Below are positions 26,270 through 35,321 of a DNA stretch of 44,131 bases, in pieces (position 1 is the stretch's first letter; each line of letters opens with the position of its first letter). The DNA lies in contig JAGALK010000090.1 of NCBI GenBank assembly GCA_017625255.1, forward strand, positions 1 through 44,131. Reading direction: 5' to 3'. Below the pieces are notes generated by a model. It made no database searches and had not been told where the DNA came from. It saw only the letters and a program-made list of their open reading frames with translations. Made by a program: the position numbers and the translations under genes. This DNA is from Lachnospiraceae bacterium. Its GTDB lineage: Bacteria; Bacillota; Clostridia; Lachnospirales; Lachnospiraceae.

Positions 26270-26726
26270 AATCTTTCCTCTTTTCTTCTAGTTTAAATTT
26301 TAATGGTTTGTAGTAATAGCGGGATACATAAACCTGTTTGTGTGTGCCATTGAATTCCACTACGCTAGAAGCCGTCAGATTTCTTGTAATGGAAAAAATA
26401 TGCTCCGTATTTAAAATTGTGGATTTGGAAACCCGCATAAAATAACCGGGAAGAGTTTCTTCAAGTTCATAAAGCTTCATTTTCGTCTGAAATACCTGAT
26501 CCTTGGTATGAGCTCTTATACCACCATCAGCAGTTTCAAAAAACAGAATATTTTCAATAGGAAGATAATATTCTGTTTCATTCTGATAACAGATAAATCG
26601 TCTGGCAGAAGAAATAATGGAAGAAAGTGTCTCCTGAATTTTTTGCACTTCGCTGTCTATGGAAGCACAGCGAATGGTGATTTCGTTTTCTGTTAAATTC
26701 GTATCAAATTCAATGTTGATTTTCAT
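26259..26726 (-). CDS. LytTR-domain transcriptional regulator
   Basis: This 155-aa protein lacks a receiver domain. Residues about 50-150 form a LytTR DNA-binding domain (YYLPIENILFFETADGGIR, GYFMRVSKSTILNTEHI). AAGGAGCGGG precedes the start. The 11-bp overlap with the LiaF-like gene implies coupled translation. This pairing is a known Firmicute arrangement in which the membrane protein may set regulator activity (inference). Confidence 0.88.
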   Translation of the reverse strand: MKINIEFDTNLTENEITIRCASIDSEVQKIQETLSSIISSARRFICYQNETEYYLPIENILFFETADGGIRAHTKDQVFQTKMKLYELEETLPGYFMRVSKSTILNTEHIFSITRNLTASSVVEFNGTHKQVYVSRYYYKPLKFKLEEKRKDYEK

Positions 26727-26819
26727 ATTCCCGCTCCTTGTGAATCTATCGTAAACGAAATCTAAGCAGTTGTAAATGGGGTTTTGCTAAGTGGTAAAAA
26801 TTAAAGGGTAAGTGGTAAA

Positions 26820-27995
26820 TCATGCTTCCTGCCTTGCTAAACGCATCTTAGATGCAACTAAAGCGATGGCGAATAATGCACCGATAAATAAAAGCTGAAC
26901 GCCAATATTTTGCCAATAAGCGGTGTAAGTAAACAGCTCATCAGAGCTACCGGAAATTAAATCATTGTTTTTAATATACCAGTAAAATGGCAGGAATTTA
27001 GCAACTGCAAGCACATTTTCACCAAGCTGTGACTGTGGGATAAAGACACCACAAATAAAACTCATACCCAGAGAAAGGATATTATTAATCATGTTTGTCG
27101 CATTCCATGAGGGTGAAAAACTGCTGATAATTAAGGACAAAGCTACAGATAATGGCAGCAGCATTAAACTATTTAATATACAAAGCAGTCCTTTTTCTGA
27201 AAAAACCTCAGCTCCATAAAAGATTCTTGAAGTCAGAATAAAAAGTCCCCAGTTAAAAAACGCATAAGTCACACTTCCTAAGGCAAGCTGCAGGTTTCGG
27301 CTGATTAAGCTTGTGGAAGAACAGGAGATTCTTTTGGCAAGGTCTTTTTGCCAGAATGTAGTTAAAATTGGTGTCAACCCACATAAAATCATGGATGCTA
27401 AAACATACGGAATAAACTGGTAAAAGCTGAAGATTCCAACTAAAGAAGCAGAGTGTTGTGTATCCTCGTTAAAATTTACAATTTGCACATTGTTTGCGGT
27501 ATCCAAAAATGTATCTGTGCTGTGTGATAGTGCATCCTCTAAAGAATAGCCGCCGGAAAGATAAAGTTTAACTGTCTTTAAATAGGAATTAATCTGCTGA
27601 TCTACAAAAGCACTGCTGTATATTCCCGGAATCTGAACGGTTTCAAAAAGATTTGTATCTTTACCGGATAAGAGATTGTCTTCAAATCCTTCCGGAATTA
27701 CCAGAATATATTCCACATCACGATAAAATAAACGGTCTAATAAAACCTCTTTCTGGTTTTCCAAGGAAATTAATTCATGCATGGAATCTAAATATTCACT
27801 AAGCGCCGCAGATGCAGCAGAATGGTCTTTATCAACAATTCCTATCTGCAATTCCACAGATTTGAAACTAGATGAGGTGGTGTCTGTATAAGCATATGCC
27901 ATCAGCAGTGCCAATGAAGTAAAAATGATAAAGTACAGCATAATAGAGGGAAAGGATTTGAATGCTGTTTTTATAAAGGCTTTAAAGACTTGCAT
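26820..27995 (-). CDS. ABC-2 type permease, second subunit
   Basis: This 391-aa protein has one N-terminal membrane helix (about 15-37), a long extracytoplasmic region to about residue 185 and five to six C-terminal helices, the layout of ABC-2 (YhgE/DrrB-like) exporters. It overlaps the other permease gene by 14 bp and shares its ATPase. The exported molecule is unknown. Confidence 0.85.
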   Translation of the reverse strand: MQVFKAFIKTAFKSFPSIMLYFIIFTSLALLMAYAYTDTTSSSFKSVELQIGIVDKDHSAASAALSEYLDSMHELISLENQKEVLLDRLFYRDVEYILVIPEGFEDNLLSGKDTNLFETVQIPGIYSSAFVDQQINSYLKTVKLYLSGGYSLEDALSHSTDTFLDTANNVQIVNFNEDTQHSASLVGIFSFYQFIPYVLASMILCGLTPILTTFWQKDLAKRISCSSTSLISRNLQLALGSVTYAFFNWGLFILTSRIFYGAEVFSEKGLLCILNSLMLLPLSVALSLIISSFSPSWNATNMINNILSLGMSFICGVFIPQSQLGENVLAVAKFLPFYWYIKNNDLISGSSDELFTYTAYWQNIGVQLLFIGALFAIALVASKMRLARQEA

Positions 27996-29154
27996 AGGTT
28001 TTCCTCCTTATTTTAATGCAGCCAATACATAAAAATGCTGCGGAAAATAGTAAAAGCATAAAAAGGTTATGCGTGTAACGGTTGGTAACACCATAAATAT
28101 TTAAGGTTAAAAAGCTGTCTGAAATTAAAACAGCCGGATTGATATCATTGATTAGTGGACAAATATTTTCCACAATAGAGCGCATATTTCCTACCATAAG
28201 TCCGCTTAAAAAGCTAGAAACCATGGTGAAGGCAACCATAATACCAATTTTAATGCCCTGCTCCATTCGTCCGAGACTTCCCACAAAGAATCCAAAGCTG
28301 ATACCTAAAATACAACTAATAAAAGCAGTGAGCATTAAAAGTGGAATAGGTGCAGCAAAATTAACCTTTAGTACATATACCATAAAAAGAATGTTTAGGG
28401 CGATGCAAATAAACTGTATGAGCAAACTGGCAGAAAAGTGTGCAATGACCGATAATAACTTTCCTCTTGGTGATACACATTTTCTGGCGGCAAGTGTGGA
28501 AAGATTTGCGTGGTTATTAATGGAAATGTCTGCCCCGGCAAAGGAGGTATACAGACATGCCATAGCCAGCAAATTGTAAAAATACTGTACCATAGTATCC
28601 ATATTTCCATCGGTAAGCGATAGTTTTTGTCCATAGAAGTCATCAGCTTCCATTAAAGAAAGCACTTCCGGTAGTTTTTGTGGATTTGTCATAGCTATTT
28701 CTGTAATGGTTTTGGCATTTGTACGATATTCCCGTAAAAATGATTCTAAAATGCTCTGTTCAATGGCAAGGGTAGCATTTGAACTAGAAGCAGTACTTGG
28801 TGTACAGGTTAAGGATATTTCATCATCGACCTGAAAAATACCGCGAACAGAATTGGTTTCTAATAATGTTAAGGCATTTTCTAAGTTGGTATAAGTAATT
28901 GCTAAAAAAGGTGTATCCTCTACAGATTCATCGCTTAATGTATCTAAGACTTTTTGAAAACTTTCACTATGTGCACCTTCCTCTAAACATACGGCTACAG
29001 GAATGGTATGAAAGTTTTCGGTCGTATTATTGATATTTCCAAAAGCAACATGAAACATTATGCTTAACAGCAATGGAAAAAGCAGAACCCAGAAAATTTC
29101 TTCTTTGGTTCGCAGAATGTTTTTGATTGTGTATTTAAATTCATGAAAAAACAT
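27982..29154 (-). CDS. ABC-2 type permease, first subunit
   Basis: This 390-aa protein has an N-terminal helix near 22-40, a large extracytoplasmic segment (about 45-215) and a cluster of C-terminal helices. The same layout as its neighbour suggests the two form a heterodimeric pore. It lies 19 bp after the ATPase gene. The adjacent, divergent two-component system suggests induction by an envelope-active compound (inference). Confidence 0.85.
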   Translation of the reverse strand: MFFHEFKYTIKNILRTKEEIFWVLLFPLLLSIMFHVAFGNINNTTENFHTIPVAVCLEEGAHSESFQKVLDTLSDESVEDTPFLAITYTNLENALTLLETNSVRGIFQVDDEISLTCTPSTASSSNATLAIEQSILESFLREYRTNAKTITEIAMTNPQKLPEVLSLMEADDFYGQKLSLTDGNMDTMVQYFYNLLAMACLYTSFAGADISINNHANLSTLAARKCVSPRGKLLSVIAHFSASLLIQFICIALNILFMVYVLKVNFAAPIPLLMLTAFISCILGISFGFFVGSLGRMEQGIKIGIMVAFTMVSSFLSGLMVGNMRSIVENICPLINDINPAVLISDSFLTLNIYGVTNRYTHNLFMLLLFSAAFLCIGCIKIRRKTYASL

Positions 29155-29173
29155 ACAATACCTCCAATTTATA

Positions 29174-30115
29174 CTAATCTCTTAATTCCTTGCCGGTAAC
29201 TTCAAGGAACACATCGTTTAAGGTTGGAAGCTCGGAATATACTCTGCCAAAGGATAAATCCTGCTGTTGTAAGTACTCGAGCACATGAATTAAATTATGT
29301 CTTCCGCCGGAACATGAAACATTTAATTGTCCGTTGCTGTAATCTACATCATAAACATGAGGCAAGGACAAAAGATTTTTCATATGCTCATCGGAAATGG
29401 ATGAAATTTCTATCGTGATTTTTTCACTTTTCTTGATCATTTGTTTTAGCTCGTCTGCAGTTCCACAGGCAATATTTTTGCCGCTGTCCATGATGGCAAT
29501 TCGGGTACAAATCTGTTCTACTTCTTCCATATAATGTGAGGTGTAAATGATGGTAGCACCCTGACGATTCAGTTCTACAATACCTTCTAGGATTTTGTTG
29601 CGGCTCTGCGGGTCAACGGCTACGGTTGGTTCGTCTAAGATAATCAGCTTTGGCTTGTGGGCAATACCACAGGCAATATTTAATCTTCTAAGCAGACCGC
29701 CCGAGAGTTTTTTTGGATAAAACTTGCGGAACTGATCTAATTCTACAAAGGCGATAGCCTCTTCCACATACTGTTTACGAAGATTTTTATCCTTGATATA
29801 TAGTCCGCAGAAATAATCAATATTTTCATAAACGGTTAAGGTATCGAATACGGCAACATTCTGCATAACAATGCCAATCTGGCGTTTTAAATCATAGCTG
29901 TCAGGATGCATTTTTTTGCCAAAGACTTCGATAGTTCCTTTATCAAAGGATAATAAAGATAAGATACAGTTAATGGTTGTGGTTTTGCCGGAGCCGTTTG
30001 GTCCAAGTAAGCCAAAGATTTCACCGTCTTTGATTTCTAAGTTAAAATGGTCGATTGCCACAAGATCACTGTAGCGTTTGACGAGATTTTCTATTTTAAT
30101 AACTGGTGTACTCAT
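29174..30115 (-). CDS. ABC transporter ATP-binding protein of the ABC-2 exporter
   Basis: This 313-aa protein has Walker A GPNGSGKTTT, signature LSGGLLRRLNIACGI, Walker B LIILDEPTVAVD and H-loop YTSHYMEEVEQ, plus the C-terminal extension usual in drug/antibiotic exporters (CcmA/NatA type). The ATG at 30115 (MSTPVIKIEN) has AAAGGA upstream; a longer frame from 30223 has no such site. It is first in the exporter operon and divergent from the histidine kinase gene. Confidence 0.92.
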   Translation of the reverse strand: MSTPVIKIENLVKRYSDLVAIDHFNLEIKDGEIFGLLGPNGSGKTTTINCILSLLSFDKGTIEVFGKKMHPDSYDLKRQIGIVMQNVAVFDTLTVYENIDYFCGLYIKDKNLRKQYVEEAIAFVELDQFRKFYPKKLSGGLLRRLNIACGIAHKPKLIILDEPTVAVDPQSRNKILEGIVELNRQGATIIYTSHYMEEVEQICTRIAIMDSGKNIACGTADELKQMIKKSEKITIEISSISDEHMKNLLSLPHVYDVDYSNGQLNVSCSGGRHNLIHVLEYLQQQDLSFGRVYSELPTLNDVFLEVTGKELRD

Positions 30116-30256
30116 ATAAAATTTCCTTTCTGTTTTGCTTTTAACTTTTGTTGAGCTTACTATACAAAAAATGGAAAGGGAATATAAGTGAAAGAAATCA
30201 TAATCGGATGTGACAAATGTCATTTTATCATGAAATCAAAATTTGAATGATAACGG

Positions 30257-30287
30257 TTGACTTTGTAAGTGGAATAGATAATATAAT
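30257..30287 (+). promoter_or_regulatory. probable promoter of the two-component operon
   Basis: TTGACT lies at 30257-30262. A TATAAT lies at 30282-30287 (19-bp spacing), with an overlapping TAATAT at 30279-30284 that would give 16 bp. Which hexamer is used cannot be decided. Confidence 0.5.
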
Positions 30288-30325
30288 AGACACAGAGAGA
30301 TGTTTGAACCAAAGGGAGAAAATTT

Positions 30326-31408
30326 ATGGAACAGATACTGGATAAGTGTATGCTTTTAGGATTTGGGATTATTTTTTTGATTGGCGGCGAGAGTATTATG
30401 ATGCCAGTGGTTGCATTGCTTACAGCGATTATATCGGCGGCACTGGGATTCTATATAGAAGACAAAAAAATCATGTATATTCTGTTTGTTGGTATTTTTA
30501 TTATGGCACTGTTACAACCTATGGTGCTGTTGTTTTTTCCGGTGTATCTATATGATGCGGTATATCGGAAAATGTCATGGTTTTTGGCATTTTTTCTGGC
30601 TGCGCCTTTAGTACCTCCAGTATTGCATGGACAAAAAGAGTGGATTTTGTGGGTATTTTCCATTATGCTTTCTGTTGTTCTTGCGAACAAGACTATCAAA
30701 AAGCAGTCTTTGATGGAAGAACTGATTCGAACCCGTGATGACAGTACAGAATTGAACCTGATGTTAAAGGAAAAAAACAAAAATCTCTTAGAAAAGCAGG
30801 ATTATGAGATTTATCTGGCAACACTTCGAGAACGAAATCGTATAGCCAGAGAAATTCACGATAATGTGGGACATATGCTGTCTCGGTCTCTATTGATGAC
30901 AGGAGCATTGCTGACAATAGAAAAAGAAGGTATGGTACATGAACAGCTGGTAAATATTAAGGATACATTAGATACAGCCATGACGAATATCCGTCAGAGT
31001 GTACATGATTTGCACGATGATTCTGTTGATTTGAAACAATCGATTATAGAAATTGTGGAAACTATACAGTCAGATTATGATGTGAGATTAGATTATGATA
31101 TGTCTATACAGGTGCCAAGAAAGGTAAAGTATTGTCTGATTGCGACCACAAAAGAGGCTGTATCGAATATTATTAAACACAGCAATGGGGATAAGGTACA
31201 GATTAGCTTAAGAGAACATCCGGGATTTTATCAGCTGGTTATCGAAGATAATGGGACAAATGCCCACATTGGCAGTGGAAATGGCATAGGATTACAGAAT
31301 ATGAAGGAACGGGCAGATTCTTTGGGCGGAACTTTCCGCATTCATACAGAAAAAGGGTTTGGTATATTTTTGACCATTCCAAAAACGGAGGAGATTTTAT
31401 GCGAGTAG
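30326..31408 (+). CDS. sensor histidine kinase, DesK/NarX type
   Basis: This 360-aa membrane kinase has about four or five hydrophobic helices in the first 120 residues, a coiled coil near 125-165, a HisKA_3 phosphorylation motif with His178 (NRIAREIHDNVGH), and an ATPase domain with an N-box (KEAVSNIIKHSN) and G-box (GNGIGLQNMKERA). AAAGGGAG precedes the ATG. It overlaps the response regulator gene by 10 bp and is divergent from the ABC-2 exporter, its likely target. Confidence 0.92.
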   Translation: MEQILDKCMLLGFGIIFLIGGESIMMPVVALLTAIISAALGFYIEDKKIMYILFVGIFIMALLQPMVLLFFPVYLYDAVYRKMSWFLAFFLAAPLVPPVLHGQKEWILWVFSIMLSVVLANKTIKKQSLMEELIRTRDDSTELNLMLKEKNKNLLEKQDYEIYLATLRERNRIAREIHDNVGHMLSRSLLMTGALLTIEKEGMVHEQLVNIKDTLDTAMTNIRQSVHDLHDDSVDLKQSIIEIVETIQSDYDVRLDYDMSIQVPRKVKYCLIATTKEAVSNIIKHSNGDKVQISLREHPGFYQLVIEDNGTNAHIGSGNGIGLQNMKERADSLGGTFRIHTEKGFGIFLTIPKTEEILCE

Positions 31409-32019
31409 TAGTTGTAGATGATGATAAATTTGTAGCTTTTTCATTGAAAACCATTTTGGAGGCGGATGAAGATATTGAAGTGGCAGGAATAGGAAATCAT
31501 GGAGGAGAAGCCATTGATTTATATGAAAAAGAACATCCGGATGTACTTTTAATGGATATTCGGATGGAAGAAATGTCTGGATTAGAGGCGGCTGAGGTAA
31601 TATTAAAAAAGGATGCACAGGCAAAAATTTTATTTTTGACCACATTTTCCGATGACGAATATATTGTCAAGGCGCTTGGCTTAGGAGCAAAAGGATACAT
31701 ATTAAAACAGGATTTTGAAGGTATTGTACCTGCTCTAAAGGCTGTTTGCGGCGGACAAAGCGTATTTGGTGGAGATATTGCAGGAAAAATTCCAAACCTT
31801 ATGCAAAGTTCTGGGACTCTGGATTATAGTACATATGATATCAGTGAAAAAGAACAGGAAATTATTGAGGAAGTAGCACAGGGATTAAGCAATAAAGAGA
31901 TTGCGGAAAAGCTCTTTCTAAGTGAAGGTACGGTTCGTAATTATGTCAGTGTTATATTGGAAAAATTAGGTCTAAGAGACAGAACCCAGTTGGCAGTATT
32001 TTATTATAAAAATCGATAA
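31399..32019 (+). CDS. NarL/LuxR-family response regulator
   Basis: This 206-aa regulator has a receiver domain (Asp8-Asp9-Asp10 cluster, phospho-acceptor Asp53 in LLMDIRMEEM, Lys in ILKQDF) and a C-terminal LuxR helix-turn-helix (about 142-206, IAEKLFLSEGTVRNYVSVIL). It is the partner of the overlapping kinase. Control of the divergent exporter operon is an inference from position. Confidence 0.93.
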   Translation: MRVVVVDDDKFVAFSLKTILEADEDIEVAGIGNHGGEAIDLYEKEHPDVLLMDIRMEEMSGLEAAEVILKKDAQAKILFLTTFSDDEYIVKALGLGAKGYILKQDFEGIVPALKAVCGGQSVFGGDIAGKIPNLMQSSGTLDYSTYDISEKEQEIIEEVAQGLSNKEIAEKLFLSEGTVRNYVSVILEKLGLRDRTQLAVFYYKNR

Positions 32020-32044
32020 TTATAAATAAAGAGAGGCAGAATAT

Positions 32045-32818
32045 ATGATATTTGAAACACATGCACATTATGATGATGAGAGGTTTGATGAAGATAGAGA
32101 TACATTGCTTGAGGAGCTGTTAGCAGGAAATATATGCAATATTATCAATGTAGGCGCAGCTTTAAAGGGGGTAGCTGACAGTATAGCATTGGCTGAAAAA
32201 TATGAAAAAATTTATGCCGCAGCAGGAGTACATCCCAGTGAAATCGCAGAACTTGATGAAGAAAAATTTCAGTGGCTAAAAGAACAGGCAAAGCATGAAA
32301 AGGTTGTGGCAATTGGCGAAATTGGTCTGGATTATTATTGGGATAAAGAACCGGAAATAAAGCAAAACCAGAGAGAATGGTTTGCTCGACAGATGGAATT
32401 AGCAAGAGAATTACACTTACCGGTTATCATCCATTCCAGAGATGCTGCAGAGGATACCATGAAGGTAATGAAAGAGGTTTGCGCACAGGAAATCCCGGGG
32501 GTCGTACACTGTTATTCCTATTCGCCGGAAATGGCAAAGGAATTTATCAAAATGGGCTATTATATTGGAGTTGGTGGTGTAGTTACCTTTAAGAATGCAA
32601 AAAAATTAAAAGAAACCGTCGAGCAAATTCCATTAGAAAAAATTCTTTTGGAGACCGATGCACCATATATGGCACCTGAACCACATCGGGGAAAAAGAAA
32701 TGAATCTTCCTATCTGTCCTTTGTAGCAGCACAGATTGCTGCATTAAAAGGAATTACTGTAGAAGAAGTGGAACGGGTCACAGAGGAAAATGCCCGCAGA
32801 TTGTTTGGTATAAAGTAA
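32045..32818 (+). CDS. tatD: TatD-family metal-dependent deoxyribonuclease
   Basis: This 257-aa amidohydrolase-fold nuclease begins with the metal motif ETHAHYDD (the usual DTHxH, here ETH) and has GEIGLDYYW, IIHSRDA, VVHCYS and LETDAPYMAP in the standard order. It lies 25 bp after the response regulator with no terminator seen, so it may be cotranscribed. It ends 2 bp before the convergent TIGR03915 gene. Confidence 0.93.
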   Translation: MIFETHAHYDDERFDEDRDTLLEELLAGNICNIINVGAALKGVADSIALAEKYEKIYAAAGVHPSEIAELDEEKFQWLKEQAKHEKVVAIGEIGLDYYWDKEPEIKQNQREWFARQMELARELHLPVIIHSRDAAEDTMKVMKEVCAQEIPGVVHCYSYSPEMAKEFIKMGYYIGVGGVVTFKNAKKLKETVEQIPLEKILLETDAPYMAPEPHRGKRNESSYLSFVAAQIAALKGITVEEVERVTEENARRLFGIK

Positions 32819-32820
32819 GC

Positions 32821-33609
32821 TTATTGACAATCTGCCAGTTCCACAGTGTTTGCCCAGAAGCGTTTGGGAATATTCTGGCTTTGCAGCTTGGGATTTTTTC
32901 TGGCTTCAATGGCAATTGAATGAAAAAATGTCTTAAAGAGCTTTTGATAATTCTCCTCGTTGGCAGAATATTGTCTGGTAAGGGTCAAATCCAGTTCAGA
33001 AGCATCTACAGTTAAATAATCTTTTCCTGCTTTATGAATGATGGCAAGCTTGTGGGTTTCGTCATAAATCATAAAATTCTCTAGTGGAAGCCGATTGGTA
33101 AAATGTTCTGCCAGAATAGGCAGGACATTATTTTTGGGTGCTATTTTTGCAAAAAGGAGTCCATTTTCCAATTCAAAAAAGCGCAGAAAACCAAGATAAT
33201 GATGTCCCTCGTTGTTCGTCTGCCGACAAAGCTCAAACAGGCAGGCAATGCAGGGTTCACCAAGGAAATTTAGTACCTTTTCTGCTTCTGGAAGAGCAAA
33301 TGCCATGACAATTGTCTGATAAATTGCATTTGCTTTATCCATAGAAAGCTTCTTAAAAGAACCGTCGGCTAAGGCACATTTGCAGATGGTTTCATAAAAA
33401 TCTATGCCAAATCTTTTAAAAAGTGTTCGTCCCACTTTCTGACTTTTATCTATATCTGTTCTGACAGAAATATATTCGCTAAAAAGGCACATATCCTCAT
33501 GAGAATTTGTACTTAACCGGATATTTTTATGTCCATAATGGCTTGCAAAGGCATCGTAAATACCCGTAAAAATTCCATCAATACTATCCTCGCATTGAAA
33601 GATATACAT
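32821..33609 (-). CDS. TIGR03915-family putative DNA repair protein
   Basis: This 262-aa protein matches the pattern of the TIGR03915 family, which is found next to radical SAM TIGR03916 genes (YIFQCEDSIDGIFTGIYDA at the N-terminus, PKRFWANT near the end). The ATG at 33609 has an excellent GGAGGTGAT site 5 bp upstream, located inside the end of the radical SAM gene, so translation is coupled. The family's proposed function in DNA repair or modification is based on gene association, not on a known reaction. Confidence 0.88.
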   Translation of the reverse strand: MYIFQCEDSIDGIFTGIYDAFASHYGHKNIRLSTNSHEDMCLFSEYISVRTDIDKSQKVGRTLFKRFGIDFYETICKCALADGSFKKLSMDKANAIYQTIVMAFALPEAEKVLNFLGEPCIACLFELCRQTNNEGHHYLGFLRFFELENGLLFAKIAPKNNVLPILAEHFTNRLPLENFMIYDETHKLAIIHKAGKDYLTVDASELDLTLTRQYSANEENYQKLFKTFFHSIAIEARKNPKLQSQNIPKRFWANTVELADCQ

Positions 33610-35002
33610 TAGAATCACCTCCAAAATTTACATCATCAAAAAGAGAAAGCTGTCTGTAGCCTTCTTCCCGAAGCTCTCTAGGAATCTGCGTATAATCGGA
33701 AAGCAGATTTCGACAGATATAATCCTCGTCTAAACGAGTAGGATACATCATTTTCCCAGAGCAGGTGATAAAATAAAGCGCCCGTTTTAATACTACACCG
33801 ATTTTCTTTAAATCCGGAAAATCCAATCGGCTGCCCCGGCGAGCCTTTACGATGCGGCTGGCAGATTTTGCACCTATGCCCGGAACCCGAAGAAGAGTCT
33901 TATAGTCGGCACGATTGATTTCTACAGGAAAATATTCCAGGTGGCGCAGTGCCCAGTCACATTTTGGGTCAAGATATATATTAAAATTCGGTCTATCCTC
34001 GGAAAGAAGCTCGCTTATCGTAAAATGATAATATCGAAGCAGCCAGTCAGCCTGATATAAGCGATGCTCCCGCAATAAAGGCGGTCCGCCAGAAAGTACG
34101 GGAAGATTGGTATTGTGGGTAGTATTTACAAAAGCAGAATAAAAAACCCGCTTAAGGGAAAAGTTTTGGTATAAGCCTTCTGCAACACTCATAATCTGAA
34201 AATCATTCTCCGGTGTAGCACCAATAATCATTTGAGTACTCTGTCCGGCAGGAACAAATCGAGACTGCTCTGTAAGGGAAAAGCGGTTATTTGTACCTTT
34301 ACGGGAAGTATTCTGATATAGAGAAAGCTCATTCTTATTCTGGATAATACTGTTTTGAATCTGGCGCATGGGCTTTAAAATTGTATGTCTGGACTTGCAG
34401 GGCGCAAGCTTGCGTAAGGCATCGGCGGTAGGCAGCTCCAAATTAATACTCATACGATCAGCAAGAAATCCTGCTTTTTCAATCAGCAAAGGATCTGCGC
34501 CAGGAATTGCCTTTACATGAATATAGCCTTGAAAATGGTAAACATTCCGCAGCCGATACAGAGTCTGATAAATCAAATCCATAGTATAGTTTGGGCTTAC
34601 TATAATGCCGGAGCTTAAAAAAAGTCCTTCGATATAATTTCGCCGATAAAACTCCATAGTAAGGGTACAGACCTCCTCAGGAGTAAAAGTTGCTCTTGGG
34701 ATATCAGATTCGCAGTTATTCTGGCAATAAGAGCAGTTAAAAATGCATTCATTGGTATATAATATCTTAAGCAGGGATATACAACGACCATCTGCGGAAA
34801 AACTGTGACAGATACCACAGGCTAAGGAATTTCCCATACCGTTTCCATCTCCTTTTCGATTTACACCGCTGGAAGTACAGGCAACATCATACTTTGCGGC
34901 ATCCGATAGGATGGCTAGCTTTTCCATTAAGTCTTTGGAAAAATGCAGAGCGGGGGAAGTGGCTGAAGTTGTTATAAAAGTAGTTGCTGATTTTGTAATC
35001 AT
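33584..35002 (-). CDS. TIGR03916-family radical SAM protein, putative DNA modification/repair
   Basis: This 472-aa protein has a radical SAM cluster CIFNCSYC (C-x3-C-x2-C) near residue 85, a long central domain, and a C-terminal helix-hairpin-helix (LRVPGIGAKSASRIVKARRG) that implies DNA contact. The core begins at DLMEKLAILSDAAKYD. The ATG at 35002 has an AAGGAG site about 12 bp upstream, and the frame open to 35218 adds 72 residues without family character. It overlaps the TIGR03915 gene by 26 bp. Substrate is unknown. Confidence 0.88.
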   Translation of the reverse strand: MITKSATTFITTSATSPALHFSKDLMEKLAILSDAAKYDVACTSSGVNRKGDGNGMGNSLACGICHSFSADGRCISLLKILYTNECIFNCSYCQNNCESDIPRATFTPEEVCTLTMEFYRRNYIEGLFLSSGIIVSPNYTMDLIYQTLYRLRNVYHFQGYIHVKAIPGADPLLIEKAGFLADRMSINLELPTADALRKLAPCKSRHTILKPMRQIQNSIIQNKNELSLYQNTSRKGTNNRFSLTEQSRFVPAGQSTQMIIGATPENDFQIMSVAEGLYQNFSLKRVFYSAFVNTTHNTNLPVLSGGPPLLREHRLYQADWLLRYYHFTISELLSEDRPNFNIYLDPKCDWALRHLEYFPVEINRADYKTLLRVPGIGAKSASRIVKARRGSRLDFPDLKKIGVVLKRALYFITCSGKMMYPTRLDEDYICRNLLSDYTQIPRELREEGYRQLSLFDDVNFGGDSNVYLSMRG

Positions 35003-35261
35003 AGGTATACACGACTCCTTTGAAATACATGATGCAAACATATGTTCTCGGATAATGATATCATAGATGAAAGAAATATGCAATACAAAACCGAATATTT
35101 GTTCGGAAAAAACTGATTGTAAAAAATTCTGCGCCACATACACATCTATGAAGAGTTGTTGCCGAATTGTTTTATCAATAAAGTGGATTGGCACACCTAT
35201 CCCCCACTTATGACTCACAACCCCATATAAAAAAACACATTCCCCACAACTTTGAATCCCC

Positions 35262-35290
35262 TAGACAACTTCCCAAACATATTTTATACT
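35262..35290 (+). promoter_or_regulatory. sigma-A promoter of rsmA
   Basis: TAGACA (35262-35267) and TATACT (35285-35290) are separated by 17 bp, about 32 bp before the start codon. Confidence 0.65.
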
Positions 35291-35321
35291 CATAATAGAA
35301 AATGAACACACGGAGGCTATG

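Noticed and set aside
26259..26726. Full two-component response regulator
   Set aside because: The protein has only the LytTR domain. No receiver Asp pocket is present in its first 50 residues.
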